64,000 nt of DNA, taken from a virus. The stretch is from IMG/VR virus record IMGVR_UViG_3300011113_000640, positions 248,001 through 312,000 of that record. One strand, 5' to 3'. Positions 30,546 to 38,480 of the stretch are shown in pieces. The position numbers and the translations under genes were made by a program. Numbering within the stretch: the stretch's first letter is position 1; every line of letters starts with the position of its first letter. Below the pieces are notes generated by a model, which ran no database searches, was not told the origin of the DNA, and saw only the letters and a list, made by a program, of their open reading frames with translations.

Positions 30546-30569
30546 GGCAATTCCTTATATTAATGTTGT

Positions 30570-30577
30570 TATTTATA
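30570..30577 (-). promoter_or_regulatory. T4-type late promoter box
   Basis: TATAAATA on the minus strand, 24 bases before the ATG at 30545, with AAGGAA between. It probably drives the 85-aa gene and may continue into the tmRNA. Confidence 0.6.
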
Positions 30578-30629
30578 CGAACTCAAGATATACGAACTCA
30601 AGACTTATGTTTGGATTAACAATCAAATC

Positions 30630-30722
30630 CTACTTGCCAAACAAATGAGCCACAATGCCCATGCCCACAAATACTGTCATGGCCGCAACGGCCGCCCAGG
30701 GGATGTTTTTTAATATGTTCAT
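30630..30722 (-). CDS. Tiny membrane protein (30 aa)
   Basis: 30 aa, MNILKNIPWAAVAAM then a hydrophobic run ending HLFGK, giving one transmembrane segment. The ATG overlaps the TGA of the 27-aa gene as ATGA, so the two are made together. Function unknown; lysis-related or envelope-directed micropeptides are possibilities. Confidence 0.55.
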   Translation of the reverse strand: MNILKNIPWAAVAAMTVFVGMGIVAHLFGK

Positions 30723-30802
30723 TGCTCGTCCTGATGTTCGTTGATCCACATGATACCATAACAAACTACCACAGCCAACAAGGCAAAAAATATCAACCAC
30801 AT
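30719..30802 (-). CDS. Tiny membrane protein (27 aa)
   Basis: 27 aa: the hydrophobic segment MWLIFFALLAVVVCYGIMW followed by a polar tail INEHQDEQ. The ATG lies five bases after a consensus TATAAT, so the transcript may be leaderless. Coupled to the 30-aa membrane peptide gene. Function unknown. Confidence 0.55.
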   Translation of the reverse strand: MWLIFFALLAVVVCYGIMWINEHQDEQ

Positions 30803-30804
30803 GA

Positions 30805-30996
30805 TTAATTATAGCCTTTTATGTGATTGTTGTCAATCGGGGGATTTCCTCGGGCCATGACATTTTCTAACTGCCGGGCACGATCACGTTCGGGCGGCAA
30901 CGGACCACAACCCAGTCTTGCCCACTCGTCTTCGGAGTAGTAATAGCGTTCCACGGGCGGTTTCTTTTGCTGTTCCACGGTCATCGTATTTACCAT
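30805..30996 (-). CDS. Small hypothetical protein
   Basis: 63 aa from ATG 30996, or 59 aa from the ATG at 30984. It has EQQKKPPVERYYYSEDEWAR and LPPERDRARQLENVM; charged and proline-rich. It begins five bases after the 3' end of the upstream tRNA and is probably cotranscribed with it. Function unknown. Confidence 0.5.
   Translation of the reverse strand: MVNTMTVEQQKKPPVERYYYSEDEWARLGCGPLPPERDRARQLENVMARGNPPIDNNHIKGYN
30808..30836 (-). promoter_or_regulatory. Sigma70-type promoter for the tiny membrane pair
   Basis: Minus strand TTGACA (30831-30836), 17 bases, TATAAT (30808-30813), then five bases to the ATG. It lies over the last codons of the 63-aa gene. Confidence 0.8.
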
Positions 30997-31000
30997 GTTT

Positions 31001-31075
31001 TGGTAGGCCTTGAAAGAATTGAACTTTCACTCCATCGATTATGAGTCGATTGCTTTACCATTAAGCTAAAGGCCC
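31001..31075 (-). tRNA. tRNA with CAT anticodon (Met or Ile2)
   Basis: 75 bases with CCA. The acceptor stem is GGGCCTT/AAGGCCT (G1-T72), the D arm AGCTTAATGGTAAAGC, the anticodon arm ATCGA-CTCATAA-TCGAT, and the T arm GAAAG-TTCAATT-CTTTC. There is no initiator mismatch, so it is elongator Met or, if C34 becomes lysidine, Ile for ATA codons. Confidence 0.9.
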
Positions 31076-31093
31076 AATAATTGTATTGTAGCA

Positions 31094-32050
31094 TCATGGC
31101 CCATAGTTGTCAAGCCTGTCACGCAAACCAAGGTAATTTTTGAAATAAAGAAGATCCTTTTGTTGAGCGGTAATGGGCAAAGATTCTACTGTGTTTACAT
31201 CATGCAAGCTGTTGGCACCGCCCATGTCTCGGTCATGTGGCCAGTCTGTGGCAAACAACATGCGATTCCATCCCAATAGTTCGGCATTTTCAATAAAACC
31301 CGGCATTTCTGGTTCGGTGGTAAACCAAAAATTTCTGCGGAGATATAGCATGGGATCTGCAAATCCCAACTCCAGCATGCGGTCCTGCAGTTCATAGATC
31401 CAGTTGGTATCACGTTCGGCAATTACAATTTTGAGATCGGGGTAGCGATCCAGGGTTCCACCAATGATAAGGCTGGCTATGGTTCTTTTCCAAAAATGAT
31501 GTGCTGGCCAGATTTCTTTAAGTAGTTGTAGTTCTTTGGCCCAGATGCTGGTGTCAGATTCAATAACGTCATTGATTTCGGTATGGTGCAGATACACCGG
31601 CATTTTTGTCTTGGCTATTTTCGCAAACAACACATCGTATTCTGGCATGAATCCCCAGGCTGGTGTTTCGCTCAAAAACACAGCCAAAAAATTCTGTTCA
31701 GCACGCAGTTCTAATTCTGCCAGGCTAGCCGTTAGATCCTGCAGGGCCAACCAAATAGTGGCACTGAAACCAGAGTTGTGGCTGACAATTTGATGCAGGT
31801 GTTCATTGTAGATCTGCATGACTTTGCGACCCACGTGTTTGGGTAATCTATAGTTGATGTTCAAACTGATGCCCATGAAGTTCAGCAACTGGTGATCAAT
31901 TTTGAGTGCAGAGAATTCTTTCAGGCGATCATCGATATTGGTATAGCTGTGTCGTTTTTTTTCACAATACTGCTGATACCATTCCTGTATGTCAGGATGA
32001 TCAAACACCGCAGGTGGAGGAGTATAGTGTGCATCAGCGTCAATGATCAT
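31094..32050 (-). CDS. Amidohydrolase-2 family metal-dependent hydrolase or decarboxylase
   Basis: 318 aa from the ATG at 32050 (MIIDADAHYTPP); a TTG at 32071 overlapping the previous stop is an alternative. TIM-barrel metal motifs are visible: DADAH at the N-terminus, MPVYLHHTEIN, KIVIAERDTNW and LFATDWPHDRD. The family includes aminocarboxymuconate-semialdehyde and hydroxybenzoate decarboxylases (300-340 aa). It is unusual in a phage. The C-terminus RLDNYGP resembles that of the gene just upstream (FLDNYGP). Substrate unknown. Confidence 0.75.
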   Translation of the reverse strand: MIIDADAHYTPPPAVFDHPDIQEWYQQYCEKKRHSYTNIDDRLKEFSALKIDHQLLNFMGISLNINYRLPKHVGRKVMQIYNEHLHQIVSHNSGFSATIWLALQDLTASLAELELRAEQNFLAVFLSETPAWGFMPEYDVLFAKIAKTKMPVYLHHTEINDVIESDTSIWAKELQLLKEIWPAHHFWKRTIASLIIGGTLDRYPDLKIVIAERDTNWIYELQDRMLELGFADPMLYLRRNFWFTTEPEMPGFIENAELLGWNRMLFATDWPHDRDMGGANSLHDVNTVESLPITAQQKDLLYFKNYLGLRDRLDNYGP

Positions 32051-32067
32051 ATGATATTTATTGTTGT

Positions 32068-32439
32068 TCAAGGCCCGTAGTTGTCAAGAAATTGTTCCAA
32101 ATTACCGTAGAGATTGACCATGACCGCTTCTCGGCTTCCAAAAAACACTATCTTTTTGGGTATGCCTTTGGTTGCCGAAATATAGTAAGGCATCTGCATT
32201 TTTCTATCCAATTTGAGCATGAGACGCTTGTTGAACGTCAAGGGATCTGTGATGGCATACTCGTAGTGCTCAAGATCCAACCGCCGAGACAATACATCAT
32301 ATCCAATGCCGGTCAAGCGCATGCCACCGGTACGTCTGATGTTGAACCACCAACTTGGCAAAGCTGTGTCCACAGGCACACGATCACTTTCGGGCAAGAG
32401 CTCGATGAGTTGTTGAGTCAGTAGATGTTTGTCACGCAC
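32068..32439 (-). CDS. Conserved T4-like phage protein
   Basis: 123 aa from GTG 32439, just after the upstream TGA; no ATG fits. It has RDKHLLTQQLIELLPESDRV, SWWFNIRRTGGMRLTGIGYD and LTFNKRLMLKLDRKMQMPYY, and I recall similar proteins in T4-like cyanophages. It may bind or modify a phage replication component, but there is no catalytic motif. It ends FLDNYGP. Confidence 0.6.
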   Translation of the reverse strand: MRDKHLLTQQLIELLPESDRVPVDTALPSWWFNIRRTGGMRLTGIGYDVLSRRLDLEHYEYAITDPLTFNKRLMLKLDRKMQMPYYISATKGIPKKIVFFGSREAVMVNLYGNLEQFLDNYGP

Positions 32440-32440
32440 A

Positions 32441-32728
32441 TCAAGGATATACCTGATCACCGGCTCGTAGCAACACCACGGTGAATCGGTCGGTCTTGAA
32501 CTGTGTGTTGAGTTTCTTGGCCAAGTTGCGGGCATGTCCAGGATTGCTGAAACTAACCTTTTTGTATTTGGGCCCAGGATACTGCACCAGGAGATTTGAT
32601 GTTTTGAGATTGATGGGTTGATTGTCAAAGAACACAGCCCAGATACCTTCACTGGCCAGGACCTGTTCGGTCTTGTAAGTGGTCTTGTTGGTGTGTTCGA
32701 TCAACACCGTGGGTTTTGGGCGACTCAT
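32441..32728 (-). CDS. Conserved small phage protein
   Basis: 95 aa, starting MSRPKPTVLIEHTNKTTYKT. It is an alpha/beta protein with GIWAVFFDNQPINLKTSNLL and HARNLAKKLNTQF. Its stop is one base from the next gene's GTG start. Function unknown. Confidence 0.6.
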   Translation of the reverse strand: MSRPKPTVLIEHTNKTTYKTEQVLASEGIWAVFFDNQPINLKTSNLLVQYPGPKYKKVSFSNPGHARNLAKKLNTQFKTDRFTVVLLRAGDQVYP

Positions 32729-32773
32729 GTCATTATATTCCTATATTTTATTTATCTAAAAATATGGGTATAT

Positions 32774-32980
32774 TTAGAATGTGCCGCCTCCTATTTTGAC
32801 CTCTACAACAGGCTCTTGACCAATTTTGTTAATTCGATCATGTAAAACATGTAGCTCAGCCAACAGTCTGGTGATATCTGCATGCAGGGCACGGGCATCC
32901 GTCATGCTCATCACAAAGTCTCGATTGCCACGAGCATCATGCCCTTCTACTCGGTCAATGAACTTATTGAGATGAAGCAT
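32774..32980 (-). CDS. Small helical phage protein
   Basis: 68 aa, starting MLHLNKFIDRVEGHDARGNR, with a probable coiled coil (ARALHADITRLLAELHVLHDR) and a C-terminal beta strand VVEVKIGGGTF. It overlaps the end of the 152-aa gene by 17 bases. Function unknown. Confidence 0.6.
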   Translation of the reverse strand: MLHLNKFIDRVEGHDARGNRDFVMSMTDARALHADITRLLAELHVLHDRINKIGQEPVVEVKIGGGTF

Positions 32981-33422
32981 CGCCGGCTTGTTGTTCGGTG
33001 TAGAATGGCCCTTGATAGGGATATCGTTGTAGCACTATGAGTTTGGGAGCCAACACAGTGCGCCAATGACGTCCGCGGCGCACATTGTACCAACCTGCGG
33101 CAAACCACGATTTGCTCTTGGTTGTTTTGGTGTACACCGGCAACTGTTGCGGAACGTCCCACATGGGATTATGCACACGGCCTGCCACGGGATAACCATG
33201 CACATGGTCTAGCACTGCCCGAGGTCGAGTTTTTTTGATTGCAGGTTCAAACTGTATGTTCACCCGCTGTGCTGCCAGGCGTATGGTCTTGAACTGTGCT
33301 ATCTGATTGTTGATCTTGACCTGATAACCGCCGGCACAGGCTTCCACATTGCCAACCTTTTGATCTCCGTCTTGCAAGATCCAAAACTTTTTGTCTATCA
33401 CGGGTTTAGCTATTAGTTTCAT
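32964..33422 (-). CDS. Conserved phage protein
   Basis: 152 aa from ATG 33422 (MKLIAKPVIDKKFWILQDGD). It has KVGNVEACAGGYQVKINN and a second domain with HVHGYPVAGRVHNPMWDV and SKSWFAAGWYNVRRGRHWR, basic and aromatic. The pattern is familiar from conserved hypothetical proteins in T4-like phages. It overlaps the exonuclease gene end by 17 bases, so it may serve in replication. Function unknown. Confidence 0.65.
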   Translation of the reverse strand: MKLIAKPVIDKKFWILQDGDQKVGNVEACAGGYQVKINNQIAQFKTIRLAAQRVNIQFEPAIKKTRPRAVLDHVHGYPVAGRVHNPMWDVPQQLPVYTKTTKSKSWFAAGWYNVRRGRHWRTVLAPKLIVLQRYPYQGPFYTEQQAGDASSQ

Positions 33423-34416
33423 TGAGCACTCCTTTGTATGTTTCATTCATCCAACGCCCAAAGCTGTCGGCGCTTTCACTGCATTTGTTTAATTCGTATT
33501 TGCCACAGAACTGCATGAATCTCACGCCCACTTGCCCCACATCCTTGTGACTGACCTGTTCACGTATGGCTGCATCCACTGTGGCCTTGACGTCTGCAGG
33601 TTGTGCTGTCAAATCAATCAAGGTCCTGTTGCGTTCATAGTCATCCAACACACGATGTTCTACACCGTCGGGATCTGACCAGCGTTGCAACATCATGTTG
33701 TTCCAGTTGTAGCCTTTTTTGTCTTTGTCCGCAAACGCTTCCTGGAGTCCAACCTTGTTCTTAGTGCCCTTAGTTCTGACACCGGGATACGCTGAGAAGA
33801 CGTTATCCGAACTATCTCCTCGCATACACTTTTCAAAGAGTAGCCATTCTGGGTTCGGCGTTGACTTAGGTTCTTTAGTTTTCTTATCGATAACCGCTTT
33901 GCCTTTGGCATCAAAGATTCCTTCCGTGGTGATTAGTTCGTCGGTGATTCCATTGTATTGTTTGACGTTGGCGGCTACCAGTTGGACAAAGTCAGTGTCA
34001 CTGCTGATAACAACATGCTCATCTTGGGGATGTAGTGCGATCCAGCGAGCTATGACGTCGTCGCCTTCGGCTGTAGCACAACGAATCACGCTACAGTTGG
34101 TTTTCTCACTCAAGTATTTAGTCAGATTATCATAGGTTTCCCAGAACATCTTGTCTTCTTCGACTTCCGCTTCTGTGAGTGCGGCACGGGCCACAGCACG
34201 GTTGTTTTTGTAGGGTTTGTACATGTCCTTGCGCCAGCTACGGCCCTCCAGGGCAAACACCATATGATCGGCTTCAAAACGCCGGGCCATTTTGTTGGCG
34301 GCCATTAGGGTAACATGCAGGGCGAAACCTACTTTTTCCCAGGTATCGCTGGCACGGAAAGCACCGTGTCGGGCACGGAAGAAAAGATTGGCAGTATCTA
34401 CGAGAACATATTTCAT
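33406..34416 (-). CDS. rnh-like: 5'-3' exonuclease / RNase H-type flap nuclease
   Basis: 336 aa. The FEN/PIN-like acidic sites are visible: VDTANLFFRAR at the N-terminus, ATAEGDDVIARW, ISSDTDFVQL and MRGDSSDNVFSAYPGVRTKG (helix-hairpin region with metal-binding Asp residues). In T4 the homologue removes RNA primers of Okazaki fragments. Length is close to T4 RNase H (305 aa). The promoter at 34423-34452 leaves only six bases between the -10 box and the ATG. Confidence 0.85.
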   Translation of the reverse strand: MKYVLVDTANLFFRARHGAFRASDTWEKVGFALHVTLMAANKMARRFEADHMVFALEGRSWRKDMYKPYKNNRAVARAALTEAEVEEDKMFWETYDNLTKYLSEKTNCSVIRCATAEGDDVIARWIALHPQDEHVVISSDTDFVQLVAANVKQYNGITDELITTEGIFDAKGKAVIDKKTKEPKSTPNPEWLLFEKCMRGDSSDNVFSAYPGVRTKGTKNKVGLQEAFADKDKKGYNWNNMMLQRWSDPDGVEHRVLDDYERNRTLIDLTAQPADVKATVDAAIREQVSHKDVGQVGVRFMQFCGKYELNKCSESADSFGRWMNETYKGVLNETNS

Positions 34417-34422
34417 GTTAAT

Positions 34423-34452
34423 ATTATAACATGGATCTGGTCAAAAAGTCAA
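34423..34452 (-). promoter_or_regulatory. Sigma70-type promoter for the exonuclease gene
   Basis: Minus strand TTGACT (34447-34452), 18 bases, TATAAT (34423-34428), then ATTAAC and the ATG at 34416. The mRNA would be leaderless or nearly so. It overlaps the last codon of the SGNH gene upstream. Confidence 0.75.
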
Positions 34453-35153
34453 ACGAATTTTTGTTTGATGATGTAATCTATTATAAATCGGTGGAATGCC
34501 GAATGCCCATCTCGTCCAAAATGCCAACTATTGGGCATGACTGTTTCTATGCCTTGAGACCGTATGATAGCATCGTAGGTCTTTGTGGGATCATAAGGTG
34601 CGATATAATTTTTGCCCCAATTGTAGTGGGTTTTAATTGAAGAAAAATCATTGTTGCCATTGAAAAATATATGACGGATTTTTTGGCGTTCGAGCTCCTG
34701 ATGGAATTGCCAGATTTCTTCATGCGCTTGTTGCACTTTCTGTCGCCAGTCTACATTTACAACAAACTCCTTGTATCTGGATTCCAGACCAGGCGGCACC
34801 CAATCCATGCCACTGGCTCCAATTTGATAGTATTTTCCATCATACAACCACTCTTCGCGTTCCCAGGTGCTCCACTGTATGACAACCAGTTGATCGGGAA
34901 AATCTGCACCTGCTCCAGCCAGCCATTCCAGGGTGGTACGCATGATGCGGCTGTTTGCGCTGGCACTTTCTGCGTCACAGCGAAATGCGGATTTAAGGGT
35001 AGTGGCCAGCAATCGACCCCAGCTGACTGCCAGGTTGTCTGGATGCGGTGCACGGCCTAAGTAAAATAGGGATGAATCATCTTCGGCGAAGGCATGTGGA
35101 TTTACAGCTTCAGCTGCCGCGGTGTGACTGTCACCGTTGACATACAACATCAT
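34449..35153 (-). CDS. SGNH-hydrolase-like protein (second)
   Basis: 234 aa. Block I YVNGDSHTAAAEA, the block II/III region AESASANSRIMRT, and the C-terminal WHFGRDGHSAFHRF (D-x-x-H). In the middle is QWSTWEREEWLYDGKYYQIG, shared with the next gene upstream (GWTSWEREEWPWLYN), so the two are tandem paralogues. They overlap as ATGA. Possible sugar esterases or acyl transferases. Confidence 0.7.
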   Translation of the reverse strand: MMLYVNGDSHTAAAEAVNPHAFAEDDSSLFYLGRAPHPDNLAVSWGRLLATTLKSAFRCDAESASANSRIMRTTLEWLAGAGADFPDQLVVIQWSTWEREEWLYDGKYYQIGASGMDWVPPGLESRYKEFVVNVDWRQKVQQAHEEIWQFHQELERQKIRHIFFNGNNDFSSIKTHYNWGKNYIAPYDPTKTYDAIIRSQGIETVMPNSWHFGRDGHSAFHRFIIDYIIKQKFV

Positions 35154-35800
35154 AACAAGTTTGTCTTGACATAGTTGGCCAGTTCAGTGCCCCAGGCCTG
35201 GTGACCAGCCACACCATAATGGAAAGGATCTCCGGCTATGGCTTGAACATTGTTGGCTTCAAACCACTTGCTCATACACCCATGGGAATCATAAGGTCGA
35301 TAAAATGCACCATGCCAATCTTTGTGATCTGATAAATCTTTGAAATTGTCATAAGTGGTCCAGAACAAATGCGGAACGCCACGTTCATTCAGTTGTTCAT
35401 GCACCTGATAAATTCTTTCATGCCATATCTCTAAACAGGCCTGCATGTAGTCTCTAGTCAAGGTGGTTTTCCATTGCTCGTATCGGGCTTTCATTGCTGC
35501 CGGGACACCAAAATCTGGGCCACCACACACTGAAATATTGTTGTACAACCAGGGCCATTCCTCGCGCTCCCAACTGGTCCAACCGATTAGCAGAAAGGTA
35601 TCTGGACTCCAGGTTTCGTCAGATAGAAAATACTCTACATGAGTTTGTATCCAGTAATTGCTGGCACCATTTTTGCCCCAACAACGAAAAGGTTGGTTCA
35701 ATGAGTCTGCAAACACAGGAACCGTGTTGGTAGAATCTATGGGTTGATCGGATTCAGTGCAGGCAGGATATACGTTGCTGTCACCAATGGCCAGGATCAT
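35150..35800 (-). CDS. SGNH-hydrolase-like protein (third)
   Basis: 216 aa. Block I MILAIGDSNVYPACTE, block III GKNGASNYWIQTHV, and the C-terminal DPFHYGVAGHQAWG. The central GWTSWEREEWPWLYN pairs with the downstream paralogue. Each ATG/TGA is shared with its neighbours. The target may be a glycan decoration. The serine-site Asn (GDSN) and GASN are in the expected places. Confidence 0.7.
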   Translation of the reverse strand: MILAIGDSNVYPACTESDQPIDSTNTVPVFADSLNQPFRCWGKNGASNYWIQTHVEYFLSDETWSPDTFLLIGWTSWEREEWPWLYNNISVCGGPDFGVPAAMKARYEQWKTTLTRDYMQACLEIWHERIYQVHEQLNERGVPHLFWTTYDNFKDLSDHKDWHGAFYRPYDSHGCMSKWFEANNVQAIAGDPFHYGVAGHQAWGTELANYVKTNLL

Positions 35801-36186
35801 GATACTTCGCTCCTGCCGTCGCCGATGTTGCGAGTCTTGACCACTCGATCGCGTTCGGGATTCATTGCTTCATACTGCTCAAATGTTTCCAAAACCACGT
35901 TACGGCACACTGCCGTAAACCAACGATCCACGATGTCTGAATCGGTATCCTTGGCATCCATCTGATAACCAGCACGTATGAGATTGGCCACAAATTTGTC
36001 ATTCCAGTCAAGTTCAAATGCACCAGCTTGCATGTTTTCAGGGTCGACTTCCATACTGAGTATGGTCACATAAGGCTCGCCCTTTTCTGTGGCCAATTCT
36101 TTTTCGCTTTTTTCTACTTTCTTGGGTCGTGGTTCTGCTTTGGGTTCGGGTTTTTTCTTTTTAAAGAAACGATCTAGTAGTCCCAT
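35797..36186 (-). CDS. Conserved phage protein with charged N-terminus
   Basis: 129 aa. The start is MGLLDRFFKKKKPEPKAEPR, a Lys/Pro/Glu-rich flexible region of about 35 residues, then a folded domain with VTILSMEVDPENMQAGAFEL and NLIRAGYQMD. I recall this pair of parts in T4-like cyanophage hypothetical proteins. It may associate with membranes through the N-terminal helix. Function unknown. Confidence 0.6.
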   Translation of the reverse strand: MGLLDRFFKKKKPEPKAEPRPKKVEKSEKELATEKGEPYVTILSMEVDPENMQAGAFELDWNDKFVANLIRAGYQMDAKDTDSDIVDRWFTAVCRNVVLETFEQYEAMNPERDRVVKTRNIGDGRSEVS

Positions 36187-36193
36187 GGAATCC

Positions 36194-37429
36194 TTATAGT
36201 CTGGTATTACCGTAATGTACTACAGTTATTCCCGGTGCGTCAACCATTTTGCGCCATGGATCGACCACAACTGATCCTGGCAAAATTGGGCAGTATGGTA
36301 GTGTGTCTGGAGTATTGCCAGTGTATTCGTATGTGATCTTGCGATTGTGTGCCCATAAGAACACCGCAGGATAATCCAAAGCGTCTACCACTTCGTCTCG
36401 GTTGTCTGCAAGCGGATCGACATAGACCACAGGCAAGCCTGCTTCCTTGATATAAAATCCAACCAGGGTTGAGTATGAGCCAATGCAATATTCTACATCT
36501 GGCTTGTAGGCTTTACCGTGTATCACAACAGGCAAATTGTATTTCTTGGCTTGTTCGACCAAAAATAATGCCAAGTTTTTTGCTTGAACTTCTCTGGCAT
36601 GCATCACAGTATCAAACAGGTCGTATCCAATGTTGTATTCTTCGGCCAACCAACGCAGAGCAATGTTGTCGCGGGGATGGCATGCACCTGCATCGCCCAT
36701 GCCGGCGGTCATGTACTTGGGTCCCATGATACGCATGGTGCTACGGGCCAAGGCATTGGTCACAACATCCACATTGATATTGCCAATCTTCAAGGCAAAG
36801 TCCTGGATCATGTTTACCAAGCCAACCTTGGCACTAATAAATGTGTTGTAGAAAATCTTGATAGCTTCGCATTCGTCCCATGTGCCAATTTCATAGCGTG
36901 GATTGTTCTGCATGATGGTTTCATACAAGTCGTGAAGTTCACCGGCAACACCGGTCAAACTACCATCTTCGGTGCCCAACATGATCATTTCTGGGTTGAC
37001 CATGTCCCACTTTACACTGCCCATGGCAATCAAGTAAGGGTTATAAACAAACTCGTGTCGGGCATCTAATAAAGGAACAAACTTCTTGCGAGTAGTTCCT
37101 GGCAATACTGTGCTAATTAGCACCACTTTCTTGGGCGTGGTAGCGTACTGATTTACATTTTTAATAGCATCAACAACAGCATCGTGACCAAAGTCTCGAG
37201 GAGTCATATGGCTTGACGGAACACTGCCATCGTAGCCTTCGGCATGTGGAGTGGGCACTGCAATAAAGATCCACTCGCTTTTGTCGACTAATTCTTCAAT
37301 GCTACATACTTTTACACTATCGCTGGTGCGTGGGTAAATGTCGTAACCGCGTACTTCATGCTTTTCAGCAAATACTTCGGCACAGTCTAGCCCAAGTTTA
37401 CCTATACCAATAAATCCTATTTTAGCCAT
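36194..37429 (-). CDS. UDP-glucose/GDP-mannose dehydrogenase family protein
   Basis: 411 aa. The N-terminal NAD motif GFIGIGKLGLDCAEVF, the central FIAVPTPHAEG and VVLISTVLPGTTRK, and the catalytic cysteine region GMGDAGACHPRDNIALRWL (Cys near residue 255) are present. The C-terminal UDP-binding domain has VVIHGKAYKPDVEYCIGS. Such enzymes oxidise NDP-hexoses to uronic acids, using NAD. It is the first gene of a sugar block. The substrate could be UDP-Glc, UDP-HexNAc or GDP-Man. Confidence 0.85.
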   Translation of the reverse strand: MAKIGFIGIGKLGLDCAEVFAEKHEVRGYDIYPRTSDSVKVCSIEELVDKSEWIFIAVPTPHAEGYDGSVPSSHMTPRDFGHDAVVDAIKNVNQYATTPKKVVLISTVLPGTTRKKFVPLLDARHEFVYNPYLIAMGSVKWDMVNPEMIMLGTEDGSLTGVAGELHDLYETIMQNNPRYEIGTWDECEAIKIFYNTFISAKVGLVNMIQDFALKIGNINVDVVTNALARSTMRIMGPKYMTAGMGDAGACHPRDNIALRWLAEEYNIGYDLFDTVMHAREVQAKNLALFLVEQAKKYNLPVVIHGKAYKPDVEYCIGSYSTLVGFYIKEAGLPVVYVDPLADNRDEVVDALDYPAVFLWAHNRKITYEYTGNTPDTLPYCPILPGSVVVDPWRKMVDAPGITVVHYGNTRL

Positions 37430-37486
37430 GCGAGTCCTTTATTCTTAGAGTGCTACAGACTAATTTATCTGGTATCTGTGTGGCCT

Positions 37487-38242
37487 TTAGGATTTTTTAA
37501 ACACAGGTATGGGCAACATCTTGTGCAGGCTACGGGCCCGGATCCTGCGATACTGTAACAACAGGTTGCGATCTGCGTCATACGCAGGGTCAACGCCCTG
37601 TTCATCCCAGGACATGGCACGCTCTAACTGTGCATAAGTGAGTCCGCCCAGCTGATCTTGATCAGTGCGACCGTCGGACCAAAGTCCATCTGTGGGTGCT
37701 GCATCAATGATATCTTGTATGATACCCAGTTCTCGTCCTAGATCCCACACTTCGGTTTTCATTAGGTCACCAATGGGACTGATGTCCACGCCACCATCGC
37801 CGTATTTGGTATAAAAGCCCACACCAAAGTCTTCGACACGATTGCCGGTGCCCACCACGATGCCGTGATTGTGCTGTGCTATCTGATACAGTGTGGTCAT
37901 TCTCAATCTGGCTCGACTGTTGGCCATGCCCAACAAGTTGTCGTACGGTCCTAGTGTGGTTTCAAACTGATCAAACACTGGCGTGAGATCCACTGTTTCG
38001 TGTTTGACATTGCTGAAGTTTTCGGTGAGCCAAGCACCGTGTCTCAGGCTGAGATCATGCAGTTCGGGCCGTTGTCGTATGGGCATGGTCACTGCCGTGA
38101 CTGGCATGCCAGTTTTAGCACACAGGGTACTAACCACACTAGAATCTATGCCCCCACTGATACCCACTACCAACCACTCGATGTTGTTGTCGGCAGCGTA
38201 GTCTCGTATCCATGTCGATATGTCGTTTGCAAGTTGTTTCAT
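37487..38242 (-). CDS. nadE: NH3-dependent NAD synthetase
   Basis: 251 aa. The PP-loop VVGISGGIDSSVVSTLCAKT near residue 27, GMANSRARLRMTTLYQIA, GTGNRVEDFGVGFYTKYGDG and DISPIGDLMKTEVWDLG are diagnostic for NadE. It makes NAD from nicotinate adenine dinucleotide. Length fits the short, ammonia-using form. A phage copy could keep up NAD during infection or counter NAD-depleting host defences. It ends with KSLHKMLPIPVF-like residues and follows a short sugar-independent gene. Confidence 0.9.
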   Translation of the reverse strand: MKQLANDISTWIRDYAADNNIEWLVVGISGGIDSSVVSTLCAKTGMPVTAVTMPIRQRPELHDLSLRHGAWLTENFSNVKHETVDLTPVFDQFETTLGPYDNLLGMANSRARLRMTTLYQIAQHNHGIVVGTGNRVEDFGVGFYTKYGDGGVDISPIGDLMKTEVWDLGRELGIIQDIIDAAPTDGLWSDGRTDQDQLGGLTYAQLERAMSWDEQGVDPAYDADRNLLLQYRRIRARSLHKMLPIPVFKKS

Positions 38243-38246
38243 AATT

Positions 38247-38480
38247 TTATTCCTTTAGTTGCCACATTAAATGCTCCTGACGAGCATGCCATTTGTATTC
38301 AATCACAGGTGTTCCTGGACCGGTCCAGGTAGCAATTCCACGATAGGCCAAGGTTCCGGGCCATAGTCTACGTCCTGTGATCTCGCAGGTTTTGGGCCAT
38401 ACCACCCTGCACAGTTTCCACTCGGCCCGAATATAAAAACTGCCATTGGGGCGATTGATACGTTCTGGTATTGGACTCAT
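38247..38480 (-). CDS. Small hypothetical protein between queE and nadE
   Basis: 77 aa from ATG 38480, overlapping the QueE stop as ATGA. It starts MSPIPERINRPNGSFYIRAE and has CRVVWPKTCEITGRRLWPGT, aromatic and basic. The two Cys residues and the CEITGRRLWPG pattern look like a small zinc-less treble-clef remnant or a nucleic-acid binder. Not recognised. Confidence 0.6.
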   Translation of the reverse strand: MSPIPERINRPNGSFYIRAEWKLCRVVWPKTCEITGRRLWPGTLAYRGIATWTGPGTPVIEYKWHARQEHLMWQLKE

